The notes below the pieces were generated by a model. That model saw only the letters and a program-made list of their open reading frames with translations. It was not told the DNA's origin and did no database searches. 64,000 nucleotides of DNA from Roseiarcus sp963717215 (GTDB taxonomy: Bacteria > Pseudomonadota > Alphaproteobacteria > Rhizobiales > Beijerinckiaceae). Every line of letters starts with the position of its first letter. The first letter of the stretch is position 1. The position numbers and the translations under genes are program-made. Location: NCBI GenBank assembly GCA_963717215.1, contig CAVQVS010000006.1, forward strand, positions 806,001 to 870,000. The letters are read 5' to 3'. This document shows positions 37,111-48,382 of the stretch, one piece after another.

Positions 37111-38183
37111 GGCAGCAGATCCAGTGTGCGACGCTCGCGAGCGGAAAGCGCAGCGGTGTCGACGATACGCTGAGCGGTGCGGCAAAGCGCTGGATCCAGC
37201 GGGCCCTCGAATGGCAGATCGCGCTCCTTGCAATGGAGCACGTATTCCACCGGCTTGCGGAACGGGGCCTTCAATTCGTCGACGGGAACTTCACGGATAG
37301 CCGGCTGAGAGCGTGTCTGGACCCCGACATGGGCATCGTAATCATAGCTCGAAATCGTGCCTTCCGAACCAACGACGACAAAGCCGCATTTCGGCTGCGG
37401 CTGCGTGGTCCAGGGATCCGTGAAGGTCCCCCAGCGCGTTTCAAGCTTCGACAGGCCGCGCGCGTAACGGCAAATGGTGATGGAATGCTCATCCACCTCC
37501 AGGCCCTGCGGCTGATCGACGACCGCGGTCACTTGGATCGGCGCCTCGCCGTTCATGAACCACGTGCCAAGGGTCGCTCCGTAGCCGAGATAGTCGAGTA
37601 GACTACCGCCGCCTGCCGCCTTGCTGTACCACCACGAAGCGGGCTTCTCGCGCCGCACTTGCTCGTCCGACACAACAGCCTTGTCGGCGCGGTGAAAGAG
37701 GGGGCCGCGATTGCCGTCATAGAAGTGAACCTCGGTAAGGTCGCCGATGACGCCTTCGTCGATCAGCCGCTTGGTGGTCACGTGGGACGGATACCAGCGC
37801 AAAGGCCAGTTGATCGCGAGTCGAATTCCCGACTTCTTGACCGCCGCAAGCATCCGGTCGGCATCGGCGAGCGAAGCGGCGAAGGGCTTCTCGAGCAGGA
37901 TGTCAATTCCAAGCGTGGCGACCTCCTCGACCACATCCGCATGCCGCGCGGTCGCCGGACAGAGGATGGCGAGGTCCGGACGCGCCTCCCGCACGCATTG
38001 CGCGATGTCACGATAGACGCGCTCTTTTGGAATGGAGAAGTTGGCGACTGCCTCTGTCATCCTCGCCTCGTCGGCGTCCCATACACCCGCGATTTCAGCA
38101 CTGGGGTGCTCGTACACCTCGCGCAAGAGGTCGCCCATGTGCGCGTGTTCGAAGCTTATGCCGGCGATCCGCCATTTGCGCAT
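37107..38183 (-). CDS. Gfo/Idh/MocA family oxidoreductase (second, left arm)
   Basis: A 358-residue dehydrogenase of the same superfamily. It begins WRIAGISFEHAHMGDLLREV, an atypical nucleotide-binding loop with His residues in place of the usual glycines, and has ILLEKPFAASLADADRM (canonical Glu-Lys-Pro). The C-terminal domain carries GGGSLLDYLGYGATLGTWFM and HSITICRYARGLSKLETRWGTF. The N-terminal form resembles ThuB-like and 3-keto-sugar dehydrogenases, but sequence alone does not define the substrate. It begins just after the RpiR gene. Confidence 0.85.
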   Translation of the reverse strand: MRKWRIAGISFEHAHMGDLLREVYEHPSAEIAGVWDADEARMTEAVANFSIPKERVYRDIAQCVREARPDLAILCPATARHADVVEEVATLGIDILLEKPFAASLADADRMLAAVKKSGIRLAINWPLRWYPSHVTTKRLIDEGVIGDLTEVHFYDGNRGPLFHRADKAVVSDEQVRREKPASWWYSKAAGGGSLLDYLGYGATLGTWFMNGEAPIQVTAVVDQPQGLEVDEHSITICRYARGLSKLETRWGTFTDPWTTQPQPKCGFVVVGSEGTISSYDYDAHVGVQTRSQPAIREVPVDELKAPFRKPVEYVLHCKERDLPFEGPLDPALCRTAQRIVDTAALSARERRTLDLLP

Positions 38184-38184
38184 C

Positions 38185-39111
38185 TCAAGACCTCCCCTCG
38201 CCCGATCCCACGGGGTTCAACACATCGCGGCTACGCGCGGCCGCTTCGCTGCGCCGCTGCTCGACACGCAGCACCAGCGCCATCGCCACCGCGAGCGTCG
38301 CCGAAAGCGATCTGAATCCGGAGAAGCTCTCTTCGATCACCTCAACGTACGCCTTCGAAACGGGGACCAACGGGCTGAAGGCGCTGTCGGTCAGCGAGAC
38401 GATCGGAACGCCGCGTTGTGCCGCGGATACAGCCAATTCCGGGGTGATGGAATTGTAAGGTGTGAAGCTGATCGCGAGGACCGCGTCGGAGGTCGCCGCG
38501 CAGCGCAGAAGCTCGAAGGCGGTCGAGCCGACATTGTCGAGCGCAAGGTTGCGGACGCCGAGATTGGCGAGCGCGAGCGAGACATAGCTGACCAGCGAGA
38601 AAGCGCGCTTGGAGCCAATGATGTAGATCAGGTCCGCCGCCGCCAGCGTCTCACTCATCATCTCGAATTGGGAGAGGTCGAGCCGATCGCGGACGCCGGC
38701 GAGCGCCGCCGTGCACGACCCGATGAACCCGTCGACGAGGCGCGCCGCCTCGCTGCTCGAGGCGCTCTCCCATCGGTCGCGGCTCAGCCCTCCCCCTGCG
38801 AGATGGGCCTTGAACACCTCTTGCAGATCGGAAAAGCCAGAATAGCCGAAGGCTTGTGCAAAGCGCACCAGGGTCGAGGGCTGCACGCCGGCTTCGCGGG
38901 CGACGCTGGTCACAGTGCCAAGCGCGACAGCGGTCGGACGCTGCCAAAGATGGATCGCGACCTGTCGCAGCTTCTTTGGGAGCCGGGCGGTTCCCGATGA
39001 CAACACCGCGCGCAGTTCCTCGTAGCTGCCGGGTCGCGAGTAGCCGAGCGCCGCGCCGACGCCGGCGTCCGCAACCGCGTCGGCGCGATCGATGGTTCGG
39101 CGGCTATTCAT
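38185..39111 (-). CDS. RpiR/MurR-family transcriptional regulator
   Basis: A 308-residue regulator with an N-terminal helix-turn-helix (KLRQVAIHLWQRPTAVALGTVTSVAREAGVQPSTLVRFAQAFGYSGFSDL) and a C-terminal SIS domain (DLIYIIGSKRAFSLVSYVSLAL and VLAISFTPYNSITPELAVSAAQRG) that senses a phosphosugar. It sits between the mannitol-dehydrogenase-type gene, which it overlaps by 8 bases, and the Gfo/Idh pair. It is the only regulator inside locus A, so it is the likely binder of the two operator copies at 41416-41433 and 41481-41498. Confidence 0.88.
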   Translation of the reverse strand: MNSRRTIDRADAVADAGVGAALGYSRPGSYEELRAVLSSGTARLPKKLRQVAIHLWQRPTAVALGTVTSVAREAGVQPSTLVRFAQAFGYSGFSDLQEVFKAHLAGGGLSRDRWESASSSEAARLVDGFIGSCTAALAGVRDRLDLSQFEMMSETLAAADLIYIIGSKRAFSLVSYVSLALANLGVRNLALDNVGSTAFELLRCAATSDAVLAISFTPYNSITPELAVSAAQRGVPIVSLTDSAFSPLVPVSKAYVEVIEESFSGFRSLSATLAVAMALVLRVEQRRSEAAARSRDVLNPVGSGEGRS

Positions 39112-40587
39112 CGTTCAGCCGTTGTCTGAGATAGGCTCGCGCGTCGCCGCCGATGAGACCGCGCAGGCAGGCCGCGATCCCCTCGATGAGAAGCGGTCGC
39201 GCCATGTCCACTCCAAAGATCGGAGCTATGGAGAGAACGGCCCTCGCGAGTTCGGTCCAGTTGGAATTGTTTTCGCCGATCGCGATGACGCTCTCCGCGT
39301 AAGGGTCTGACGGCGTCCAGCGCGCGCCGAAGCGCCGCGCGCCGCTTAAACCATACGCGATCCAACTGGCGACCGCGAGAATGAGCAAGCGCGCCGGCTG
39401 GCCTGCTGCGAGGCGCTCGCGCAACGGATCGACGAGCCGCTGGGCAATCTTCTGCGATCCATCCGTCCCGATCTGATGACATCGATGACGGATGGCGGTG
39501 TTGCGGATGCGCGCCATCGACTGATCAATATACGGAGCGACCTCCATTCCCGCGAGCTTCGGCAGCGTGGTCGAGGTTTCCCGCTCGAGCATCCTGCGCG
39601 TGAGCCCGGCAAGCACCGGATCGGCCGCCGCCTCATAGGTGAACTCGTGGCCGATGAGCGCGCCTTGATGCGCCAGCGTCGATTGCGCGGCGTTCAGCAC
39701 ACGCATCTTGATCTGCTCGTAAGGCTTCGCGTCGGCGACGAACGAGGCCCCCGCAACGTCCAACGGCGGTCGCTCACCGGCAAACTTGTCCTCGATGATC
39801 CATTGCCGGAATGGCTCGCCGACGACCGCAGCTGGGTCGTGCGCGCCGAGCGCCTCGGAGACTTTGTCGACGTCTTCCGGCGCGGTTGCCGGTACGATGC
39901 GATCGACCATCGTCGAGGGAAACGTTACGCACTCCTCGATAAAGCGCGTCAGCTCCGCTGATCGCAGCGCCGCGAACTTGAGCATCGCCGCGCCGAGCCG
40001 CGCGCCGTTGGAGGGGACGTTATCGCAGCTGATCAGCGTCAGCGGCGCCCCGCGGTCTGCCGCCGCCGATCAAGCGCAAGCGCTAGCAGGCCAAGGAGGG
40101 TGCGGGGCGGGAAGCCGCCGTCAAGGTCCGCGCGAAGGGCGGGATTGTCGAGCTCGAGCGCGCCGGTCGATGGCGTCAGGCAATAGCCTTTTTCGGTCAC
40201 CGTGATCGTCGCGACAGAAATCTCTGATCCACCGAGTGCGGCGACAGCGGCGTCGGCGCTCGCCTTGTCCGCAATGTCGATCACCTGGCGTAGCGCGCCG
40301 ATGATGCGGATCTCGGCGCGCGCGTCTTGCCTGAGCGTGCGGGAATAAAAGCAATCCTGTGGGGCCAGAAGCTCCGTGAGACTCGGCGCCGTAAGGTTCA
40401 CACCCAGGACGCCCCATCGTCCGAAGCGAGTCTCGAGCATGTCGTCAATGAATTCGGCCTGATGGCAGCGATGAAAAGCCCCAACGCCGATATGCGCCAT
40501 GCCAATCTTCAGTGTCTCGCGATCGTATTGCGGCTGGCGCACTGAGGGCGGCAGCTCCGGCAAAACGCTACGGAACAGGCGCCGCAT
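39104..40587 (-). CDS. Mannitol dehydrogenase-family polyol/uronate dehydrogenase, one frameshift
   Basis: A long-chain polyol dehydrogenase of about 494 residues (mannitol 2-dehydrogenase, fructuronate reductase and arabinitol dehydrogenase family). The N-terminus has IGMAHIGVGAFHRCHQAEFIDDML (NAD-binding and conserved His), then FYSRTL and TVTEKGY. After a frame change near 40055 come LTLISCDNVPSNGARLG, FPSTMVDRIVPATAP, the catalytic Lys region KMRVLNAAQSTLAHQGAL and the C-terminal helices. ATG 40587 is used. It follows the SDR by 10 bases in the left arm. Confidence 0.9.
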
Positions 40588-40597
40588 CGCGTTGGCC

Positions 40598-41368
40598 TCA
40601 GTCCAGCGCGCCAAAGACGTTCTGCGTATAGTCGATCAGCGCGCCGGACATCGGCTCAGAGGCGTCGGAGAGCAGGAACAGGGAGAGCCGCGCGACGTCG
40701 TCCGGGTTAAGCAGGCGTCCGAACGGCATGCTTGCGGCGGCCTCGGCCAGCCACCCCTCGCCCTTGCCAAGCGTGACCGCCTGCATCTGACGCTCCCCGG
40801 GCAAATCGACCCAACCCAGGATGATTCCATTGACGCGGATGCGATCGAAACGATGCGCGTGCGCACTGTTCTTGGTCAGCCCGGCAAGCGCCGACTTGGA
40901 CGACGCGTAGACCGCAAGCTCCGGCGCTCCGCCGCGAGCGTGCACGGAGAGGATGTTGACAATCGAGCCCGGCATTTTGCGCTCGCGCAGATGATTGACC
41001 AGCCTCTGCATGAGAAAGAATGGCGCGCGCGCATTGACCGCGAACAGCCGGTCCCAGAATTTCACGTCGGCGTCGACAAGCGATCCTCTGTCCGTAAGCG
41101 CGGCGGAATTGACCAACCCGTCGACGTGCTTAAATCGCTTGAGCGCCGCATCGAAGATCACATCCGGCGCATTGGATTGTTCGAGATCCGCCGCCACGAA
41201 TAAGGCGGCCGTCCCGCTTCGCTCGACCTCAGCCGCCGCGGCCGCGCCTTTGCCCGCGTCTCGTCCTGACAGGACAAGACCTTCGGCGCCGGCGCGGGCG
41301 ATGGCCTGAGCGATTGCCAGGCCCACGCCCTGGGTTGACCCGGTCACTATGACAACTCGCCCCTTCAC
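40598..41368 (-). CDS. Short-chain dehydrogenase, first gene of the left arm
   Basis: A 256-residue SDR: GRVVIVTGSTQGVGLAIAQAIA (cofactor loop), LSGRDAGKG (NADP-type Arg), NSAALTD, SIVNILSVHARGGAPELAVYASSKSAL (catalytic Ser, Tyr and Lys) and ILGWVDLPGERQ. GTG 41368 is selected because GGGAGG lies about 7 bases upstream; a longer ORF from 41431 would overlap the operator. As the first gene of the left arm it is transcribed from the TTGACA element at 41426-41431 on the minus strand. Confidence 0.85.
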   Translation of the reverse strand: MKGRVVIVTGSTQGVGLAIAQAIARAGAEGLVLSGRDAGKGAAAAAEVERSGTAALFVAADLEQSNAPDVIFDAALKRFKHVDGLVNSAALTDRGSLVDADVKFWDRLFAVNARAPFFLMQRLVNHLRERKMPGSIVNILSVHARGGAPELAVYASSKSALAGLTKNSAHAHRFDRIRVNGIILGWVDLPGERQMQAVTLGKGEGWLAEAAASMPFGRLLNPDDVARLSLFLLSDASEPMSGALIDYTQNVFGALD

Positions 41369-41402
41369 GACGCGCCTCCCGCATAGATTTTGTCGTTGGG
41401 GC

Positions 41403-41433
41403 AATTCTGGATCAGAAATTCCAATTGTCAAAT
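41403..41433 (-). promoter_or_regulatory. Left-arm promoter with operator copy B
   Basis: On the minus strand, ATTTGACAATTGGAATTT (41433 to 41416) contains a perfect TTGACA -35 box. Sixteen bases on lies CAGAAT (41409-41404) as a plausible -10. It matches the right-arm copy at 17 of 18 positions in opposite orientation. Transcription would start near 41397, about 30 bases before the SDR start codon. Confidence 0.65.
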
Positions 41434-41480
41434 TATGGAAAATTCATAGTCACCTTTCTGGGCGGCCCCAAGCCAGGCAC

Positions 41481-41510
41481 ATTTGACAAATGGAATTTTT
41501 TTGCCAAAAT
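41481..41510 (+). promoter_or_regulatory. Right-arm promoter with operator copy A
   Basis: ATTTGACAAATGGAATTT (41481-41498) contains TTGACA (41483-41488). CAAAAT (41505-41510) stands 16 bases away as -10. The core CATTTG-A-CAAATG (41480-41492) is a perfect palindrome. Shared sequence with the left-arm promoter, including the TGGAATTT just downstream of -35, points to one regulator acting on both, probably the RpiR protein. Confidence 0.65.
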
Positions 41511-41571
41511 TAATTTAACGGCATAACAATTCGCCCTCAAAGGGCAGCATCTATCGCAGAGGGAGAGCGCC

Positions 41572-42630
41572 ATGCGAACCATGAAGGGCCCGGGCTTGTT
41601 TCTGGCCCAGTTTGCAACGGACACGCCTCCGCATAACACCCTCGCCGGAATCGCGAAATGGGCCAAGGATTACGGATACAAAGCGATTCAGATCCCAACC
41701 TGGGACAGCCGCTTTTTCGACCTTGATCGCGCCTACGACAGCGAGACCTATTGCGACGAGATCAAGGGAAAGCTCGCCGACATTGGCATCGCGGTCAGCG
41801 AATTTTCCACGCACTTTCAGGGCCAGATGGTGTCCGTTCACCCGGCCTATGATGCGATGTTCGACGGACAGTGCCCCGCCGCCGTGCGCGGCAATCCCGA
41901 GAAACGGCGCCTTTGGGCGGCCGACCAGGTGCGCAAGGCGGCCCGGGTTTCACGCCGCTTTGGCCTGACCGAGCACGTGAGCTTCACCGGCTCCCTTGCC
42001 TGGCCCTATTTCTATCCCTATCCGCAGCGTCCGGCTGAACTCGTCGAAGAATGCTTCGCCGAGCAGGGTCGTCGCTGGAAGCCAATCCTCGACCTCTATG
42101 ACGAGAACGGGGTTGACCTCTGCTTTGAAATTCATCCGAGCGAGGACGTGTTCGACGGTGACACCTTCGACATGTTTCTCGACGCGGTCGGCGGCCACAA
42201 GCGGTGCAACATCAATTACGACGCCAGCCACTACATCAAGCAATGCATGGACTATCTCGGCTTCATCGACGCCTATCACGATCGCATCAAGATGTTCCAT
42301 GTCAAGGACGCCGAGTTCAACCCGACTGCTAAGCAGGGCGTCTATGGCGGCTACAAAGGCTGGCTTGAGCGCGCCGGGCGCGATCGGTCGCTCGGCGACG
42401 GCCAGGTTAATTTCAAGGCGATTTTCTCCAAGCTCGCGGCTTATGACTTCGCTGGCTGGGCCGTGTACGAGTGGGAATGCTGCCTGCAGCATCCCGAGGT
42501 GGCGGCGCGCGAGGGCGCCAAGTTCATCGCCAACCACATCATCGAAGTGACGGACCGCGTGTTCGACGACTTCGCCAAGACCGGCGCTGACCGCGCGACG
42601 AATCTCAGCCTCCTCGGCATCAAAGGCTGA
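41572..42630 (+). CDS. Sugar phosphate isomerase/epimerase-type TIM barrel (right arm, first gene)
   Basis: A 352-residue member of the xylose-isomerase-like/AP-endonuclease-2 TIM-barrel superfamily. It starts GPGLFLAQFATDTPPHNTLAGIAKWAKDYGYKAIQIP. Metal-ligand residues of this fold are seen at VDLCFEIHPSEDVFDG (Glu), CNINYDASHYIKQ (Asp, His), KMFHVKDAEF (His, Asp) and VYEWECCLQHP (Glu). Family members isomerise, epimerise or eliminate ketosugars and inososes. It leads the right arm behind GAGGGAGAGC and is followed after 4 bases by a Gfo/Idh dehydrogenase, a pairing common in inositol and 3-keto-glycoside pathways. Confidence 0.85.
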   Translation: MRTMKGPGLFLAQFATDTPPHNTLAGIAKWAKDYGYKAIQIPTWDSRFFDLDRAYDSETYCDEIKGKLADIGIAVSEFSTHFQGQMVSVHPAYDAMFDGQCPAAVRGNPEKRRLWAADQVRKAARVSRRFGLTEHVSFTGSLAWPYFYPYPQRPAELVEECFAEQGRRWKPILDLYDENGVDLCFEIHPSEDVFDGDTFDMFLDAVGGHKRCNINYDASHYIKQCMDYLGFIDAYHDRIKMFHVKDAEFNPTAKQGVYGGYKGWLERAGRDRSLGDGQVNFKAIFSKLAAYDFAGWAVYEWECCLQHPEVAAREGAKFIANHIIEVTDRVFDDFAKTGADRATNLSLLGIKG

Positions 42631-42634
42631 GCCG

Positions 42635-43816
42635 ATGGTCCACGCAACCGCCGAGGGAAAGAAGGGCGAGCGTCTGCGCGTCGGCATGGTCGGCGGCGGG
42701 CGCAACGCCTTCATCGGCGCGGTGCATCGCATGGCCATCCGTCTCGACGATCTGATCGAGCTGAAAGCCGGCGCGCTGTCCTCGGACGCCGAAAATGCGC
42801 GCGCGTCAGGAGCGGATCTTGGGCTCGCTCCAGACCGGACCTACTCGGATTTTCGCGAGATGGCCGTTCGCGAGGCGGCGCGTCGAGACGGCATCGAGGC
42901 GGTCGTCATCGTCACTCCGAACCATCTTCACTTCCCGGTCGCAAAAACGTTTCTCGAAGCTGAAATTGACGTCATCTGCGACAAACCGCTGTCGACGACG
43001 CTCGCCGAAGCCGCGGAGCTTGTTGAACTCACGCGCACAAAGGGGCTTATTTTTGCGGTGACGCTCAACAATACTGCCTATCCGATGGTGCGTCAGGCGC
43101 GGGAGATGATCGAAGCGAGCGAGCTTGGCGACATCCGGGTCGTCCACACAGCTTACGTCCAAGACTGGTTGACCTTGCCGATCGAGGCTGACGGACACAA
43201 GCAGGCGGAATGGCGAACCGATCCGATTCGCGCGGGAGCCTCCGCGGTTCTCGCCGACATTGGAGTCCACGCTCACAGCCTTGCTTTGTTCGTGACCGGC
43301 CTCGAACTCGATGCGGTTTCGGCGGACCTCGCGACCTTCATTCCGGGCCGCCAGCTGGATGACAACGCCCATGTGCTGATGCGGTTTCAAGGCGGCGCGC
43401 GCGGCATATTGGCGGCGAGCCAGGTCGCGGTCGGCAATCTCAATAATTTGAGCATCAAGCTCTACGGTTCGCGTGCTGGACTCGAATGGGCGGGCGAAGA
43501 CCCGGAAACGCTCCGCTTCACGCCTTATGGCGAGCCGTCGCGAATCTTTCGGCGCGGGGGTCCGGGAAACACGCCGCTTGCCGTCGAAGGCTCGCGCATG
43601 CCCGGCGGCCATCCCGAAGGCTATGTCGAAGGCTTCGCCAACCTCTACCGCGGCGCTGCCGAACTGATCTCGGCCCGGCGCGCCGGGCGCTCGCCCGAGA
43701 AGAGCGCGAATCTCACCCCGACGGTGCTCGACGGCGCGCGAGGCGTCGCTTTTGTCGAAGCAGCGGTCCGGTCGAGCCAAAAGGATGGGGCTTGGACATC
43801 CGCCCGCTTCATTTGA
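42635..43816 (+). CDS. Gfo/Idh/MocA family oxidoreductase (third, right arm)
   Basis: A 393-residue dehydrogenase. The Rossmann loop is RVGMVGGGRNAFIGAVHRMA. The lysine motif is VICDKPLSTTLAEAAEL, and the C-terminal domain has GASAVLADIGVHAHSLALFV with the Asp-x-x-x-His active-site pair, plus a GGHPEGYVEGFANLYRG segment typical of the glucose-6-dehydrogenase-like, 3-keto-forming subgroup. It is translated 4 bases after the TIM-barrel gene. Together with the left-arm pair, locus A carries three such enzymes. Confidence 0.87.
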   Translation: MVHATAEGKKGERLRVGMVGGGRNAFIGAVHRMAIRLDDLIELKAGALSSDAENARASGADLGLAPDRTYSDFREMAVREAARRDGIEAVVIVTPNHLHFPVAKTFLEAEIDVICDKPLSTTLAEAAELVELTRTKGLIFAVTLNNTAYPMVRQAREMIEASELGDIRVVHTAYVQDWLTLPIEADGHKQAEWRTDPIRAGASAVLADIGVHAHSLALFVTGLELDAVSADLATFIPGRQLDDNAHVLMRFQGGARGILAASQVAVGNLNNLSIKLYGSRAGLEWAGEDPETLRFTPYGEPSRIFRRGGPGNTPLAVEGSRMPGGHPEGYVEGFANLYRGAAELISARRAGRSPEKSANLTPTVLDGARGVAFVEAAVRSSQKDGAWTSARFI

Positions 43817-43871
43817 GAGCATCGGGCGAATGCGTTATACCGCCTTATGAATGTTGATTGGGAGGAAGCAA

Positions 43872-44885
43872 ATGAAACTGACTGGAGTTCTAGGTAGCGC
43901 CTCGCTCGCCGTCTTGGCGATGGCGGGCAATGCGCACGCGGCGGACAAATACGTGGTCGGCGTCTCCAACACGCTGATCGGCAACGGCTGGCGCGAAGAG
44001 ATGATCTGTTCGATCAAGGCCGAGGCGGAAGCGTCGGGCAAGGTCTCGAAGGTTGTTGTCGCCAATCGCAACGGCGGCCCGTCGGAGCAGATTGCCGACA
44101 TCCGCAACCTCATCTCGGCTGGCGCGAACATCATCATCATCAACCCGTCCGATCGCGAGGCGCTGAACCCCGTCATCAAACAGGCGGCGGACAAGGGGAT
44201 CGTGGTGGTTGCGGTCGACCAGGCGGTTTCGGCCCCGGAAGCCTATGTTCTGACCAACGATCAGGTCGCGTATGCCAAGCTCGGCGCCAAATGGCTGTTC
44301 GACAAACTGGGCGGCAAGGGCGCAGTGGTCGAGATGCGCGGCATTGACGGCGTTCCCGCTGACGCCGATCGTCACCAGGGCTTCACCGAAACCGCGAAAG
44401 ACTACCCTGGCATCAACGTGACCTCGGTGTTCACGGGTTGGGCCCTCGACAAGACCGCGCAGGCGACGAAGAACCTGCTCGCCTCCGGCAAGCCGATCGA
44501 TGGTATCTGGACGTCGGGCATCGATTCGACCGTCGTGGACGCTTACAAGACGGCGGGCAAGCCATTTGTGCCGGTGGTCGGCGCGGACAACAACGGCTTC
44601 ATCGGCCAGCTCGTCGACCAGAAGGAGAAGGGGCTGTCCGGCGCCGCCGTCAGCAACCCGCCGGCCGTCGGAGCCGCGGGCTTGAGCCTGGCGCTCGACG
44701 TCCTGGCCAAGAAGGAAGAGCCCCACCTGATCAAGATCACGCCAACAGTCTGGGACACCGACAAGGGCATGAGTGAGCTGAAGGCCGCGTACAATCCAAA
44801 GCTCGACCCTTATTTCAGCGTCGCGACGGTGCCGCCCTATACCCACTATACGCCGGAGCAGCTGATCTCTTGCAAAGGCCCCTGA
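43872..44885 (+). CDS. Rbs-type sugar ABC transporter, substrate-binding protein
   Basis: A 337-residue periplasmic binding protein of the type 1 (RbsB/XylF) fold. A signal peptide ends ...MAGNAHA before ADKYVVGVSNTLIGNGWRE. Conserved elements include GGPSEQIADIRNLISAGANIIIINPSDREAL, VVVAVDQAV, GIDGVPADADRHQGF and VVGADNNGFIGQL. It delivers an unidentified monosaccharide to the two permeases encoded downstream. Strong GGGAGG precedes the ATG. A perfect GC-rich stem-loop follows the stop. Confidence 0.9.
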   Translation: MKLTGVLGSASLAVLAMAGNAHAADKYVVGVSNTLIGNGWREEMICSIKAEAEASGKVSKVVVANRNGGPSEQIADIRNLISAGANIIIINPSDREALNPVIKQAADKGIVVVAVDQAVSAPEAYVLTNDQVAYAKLGAKWLFDKLGGKGAVVEMRGIDGVPADADRHQGFTETAKDYPGINVTSVFTGWALDKTAQATKNLLASGKPIDGIWTSGIDSTVVDAYKTAGKPFVPVVGADNNGFIGQLVDQKEKGLSGAAVSNPPAVGAAGLSLALDVLAKKEEPHLIKITPTVWDTDKGMSELKAAYNPKLDPYFSVATVPPYTHYTPEQLISCKGP

Positions 44886-44911
44886 TCTTGAGCTGAATAG
44901 CCGATCCTGAC

Positions 44912-44933
44912 GCCGGCGGCGCGAGCCGCCGGC
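44912..44933 (+). promoter_or_regulatory. GC-rich stem-loop between binding-protein and ATPase genes
   Basis: Perfect 9-bp stem GCCGGCGGC/GCCGCCGGC closed by a GCGA (GNRA-type) tetraloop, followed by ATTGTTTC. Located 26 bases after the binding-protein stop and 21 before the ATPase start, it fits a 3' stabiliser or attenuator that keeps binding-protein output above that of the membrane components. Confidence 0.65.
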
Positions 44934-44954
44934 ATTGTTTCTGACAGGGAACCC

Positions 44955-46456
<1,502 letters not shown>

Positions 46457-46460
<4 letters not shown>

Positions 46461-47443
46461 CTGGCGCGGCCGCTCGAAATGTCCGCGCTCCCTGGCGCAC
46501 GCTAGCCCGGGTCTTACGATTTTTCGGCATGCCGCTTCTGTTCGTTGCGTCGCTCGCTGCGACCGTTGCGATTCATCCTGACTTTGGTTCGTATGAAATT
46601 CAGTCCCTGGCGCTGGGCGCGCTGCCGCTCGCGCTTGCCGCGGCCGCCCAGGCGATCGTCGTCATCAGCGGCGGCATCGACCTCTCGATCGGCTCGATGA
46701 TCGCGGTGTCGAACGTACTGTCCGCCAGCCTCATGCACCACGCCGACTTTCGCCAGTCCCTGGCCCTCTCGATCGTCGTCCTGATCGCAGGCGCCGCCGC
46801 CGGATTGGTGAACGGCCTCGTTGTCGCCTTTTCCCGCATTCCCGACGTTGTCGCGACGCTCACCACCGGCTTCATCTGGGGCGGCGTGGCGTTGCTCATC
46901 CTCGAACGTCCCGGGGGAGGGGCGCCGGCGGCTTATCTGAACATCGGCGCCGGCGCTGATTTCTGGCCGTGGCTGCCGAACGCACTTGTGGTGATGGTCG
47001 TCGCTATCGCCGCGATCTGGCTGCCGATCAAGCTCAGCCGCATCGGCCTTCTGATCTATGCCGCGGGCAGCGATCCGATCGCCGCGTTTCGCAGCGGCGT
47101 CGACGTGACGCAAGCGCGCACGATCGCCTATGTCTTCAGTGGCATCGCCTGCGCGTTCGGCGGCATGGCGTTGACCATGACGACCGGCATTGGCGCTCCT
47201 CTCGCGGGCGCCTATTACACGCTGAGCAGCGTCGCCGCCATCGTCATCGGCGGCGTCAGTCTGGCGGGCGGCCGCGGCGGCATGGTCGGCCCGGTGATCG
47301 CTGCGCTGCTGTTGACGCTCGCGCCGATGGTCCTGGTGTTTCTCGGCATCGACCCGAATTACGGCCAGGTCATCCAGGGCACGCTGATTGTGCTTGTGGT
47401 GATGATCGCAGGCTTCTTCGTCTTTCTGCAGGAACGCAAATGA
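46457..47443 (+). CDS. Rbs-type sugar ABC transporter, permease 1
   Basis: A 328-residue inner-membrane permease of the RbsC/BPD_transp_2 family with about 8-10 helices. The family block AIVVISGGIDLSIGSMIAVSNVL lies near residue 70, followed by NGLVVAFSRIPDVVATLTTG and GGVSLAGGRGGMVGPVIAALLL near the C-terminus. The start codon overlaps the ATPase stop and its own stop overlaps the next start (both ATGA), so the three are translated in series. Confidence 0.9.
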
Positions 47444-48382
47444 GCGCGGTCCTGGATTTCCTGCGCGCGCAAACGATCTATGCGCTGATCCTGTTGCTGG
47501 CTCTTTTCGTCGTCGGCGTGGAGATCGTGCGGCCGGGCACCGTGACGCCGCTTTGGGCCTCGAACACGATCCTGTTCGCGGCGCCGCTTGCGATCATGGC
47601 GGGAGGACAAACGCTGGTGATGCTGACGGGCGGCATCGACCTTTCGGTGGCCAGCGTAGCGACGGGAGCGGCTTATCTGCTCGCGACCAACGCGTCCGCC
47701 GGTTCGGCGACCGCGATCGGGTTGGCGCTTCTGGTCGGGCTCACCGTCGGCCTCATCAACGGGATCGGCGTCGCGCTCTTGCGCGTGCAGCCGCTGGTCA
47801 TGACGCTCGGCACCGGCCTCATGACCGGCGGCGTGCTGATCGTCTACAGCCAGCACATGATGGCGAGCCAGCCGCACGTGCCCGATGTCATCCAGACGCT
47901 CGGCGCGGGACGTGTGTTTGGCCTCGTGCCGATCGACCTCTTCCTGTGGCTGATCATCGGCGCGCTCATACTCTTCGGACTGCAACGGACGGGCTTGGGC
48001 CGCCTTCTCTATGCGGTCGGCGACAATCGCGAGGCGTGTCATCTCGCGGGCGTCCAGAGTCTGGCGCGTCCTGTTCGTCAATTACGTGCTGTGCGCAATT
48101 CTCGCGGCGATCGCCGGGCTCGTGGTGGTCGGGGGCACGAACGCGGCGGACCTCAGTCTCGCCGACAGCTATCTCTTGCCCTCGGTCGCCTGCGTGGTCA
48201 TCGGCGGCACGTCCATTTTCGGCGGGCGCGGCGGGTATGGGGGCACCATCATCGGCGCGCTGATCCTGACCGTCCTCACCGGACTGCTGACGCTCTTGGA
48301 TGTCTCGGAGCCGATCAAGCAGATCCTCTACGGAGCGATCATCCTCTCGCTCGCCGCGGCCTACGCACGCCTGACAGAGTGA
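47440..48382 (+). CDS. Rbs-type sugar ABC transporter, permease 2, one frameshift
   Basis: A second RbsC-type permease of about 313 residues: TLVMLTGGIDLSVASVATGAAYLL, NGIGVALLRVQPLVMTLGTGLM and, after a frame change near 48058, FVNYVLCAILAAIAGLVVVGGTNAAD and GGTSIFGGRGGYGGTIIGALIL. Removing one A at CAGAGTCTGG restores the frame. It is the last gene of the right arm and converges on the carboxylesterase gene. A 6-bp AGGCGA/TCGCCT hairpin at 48484-48498 lies in the convergent gap. Confidence 0.88.
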
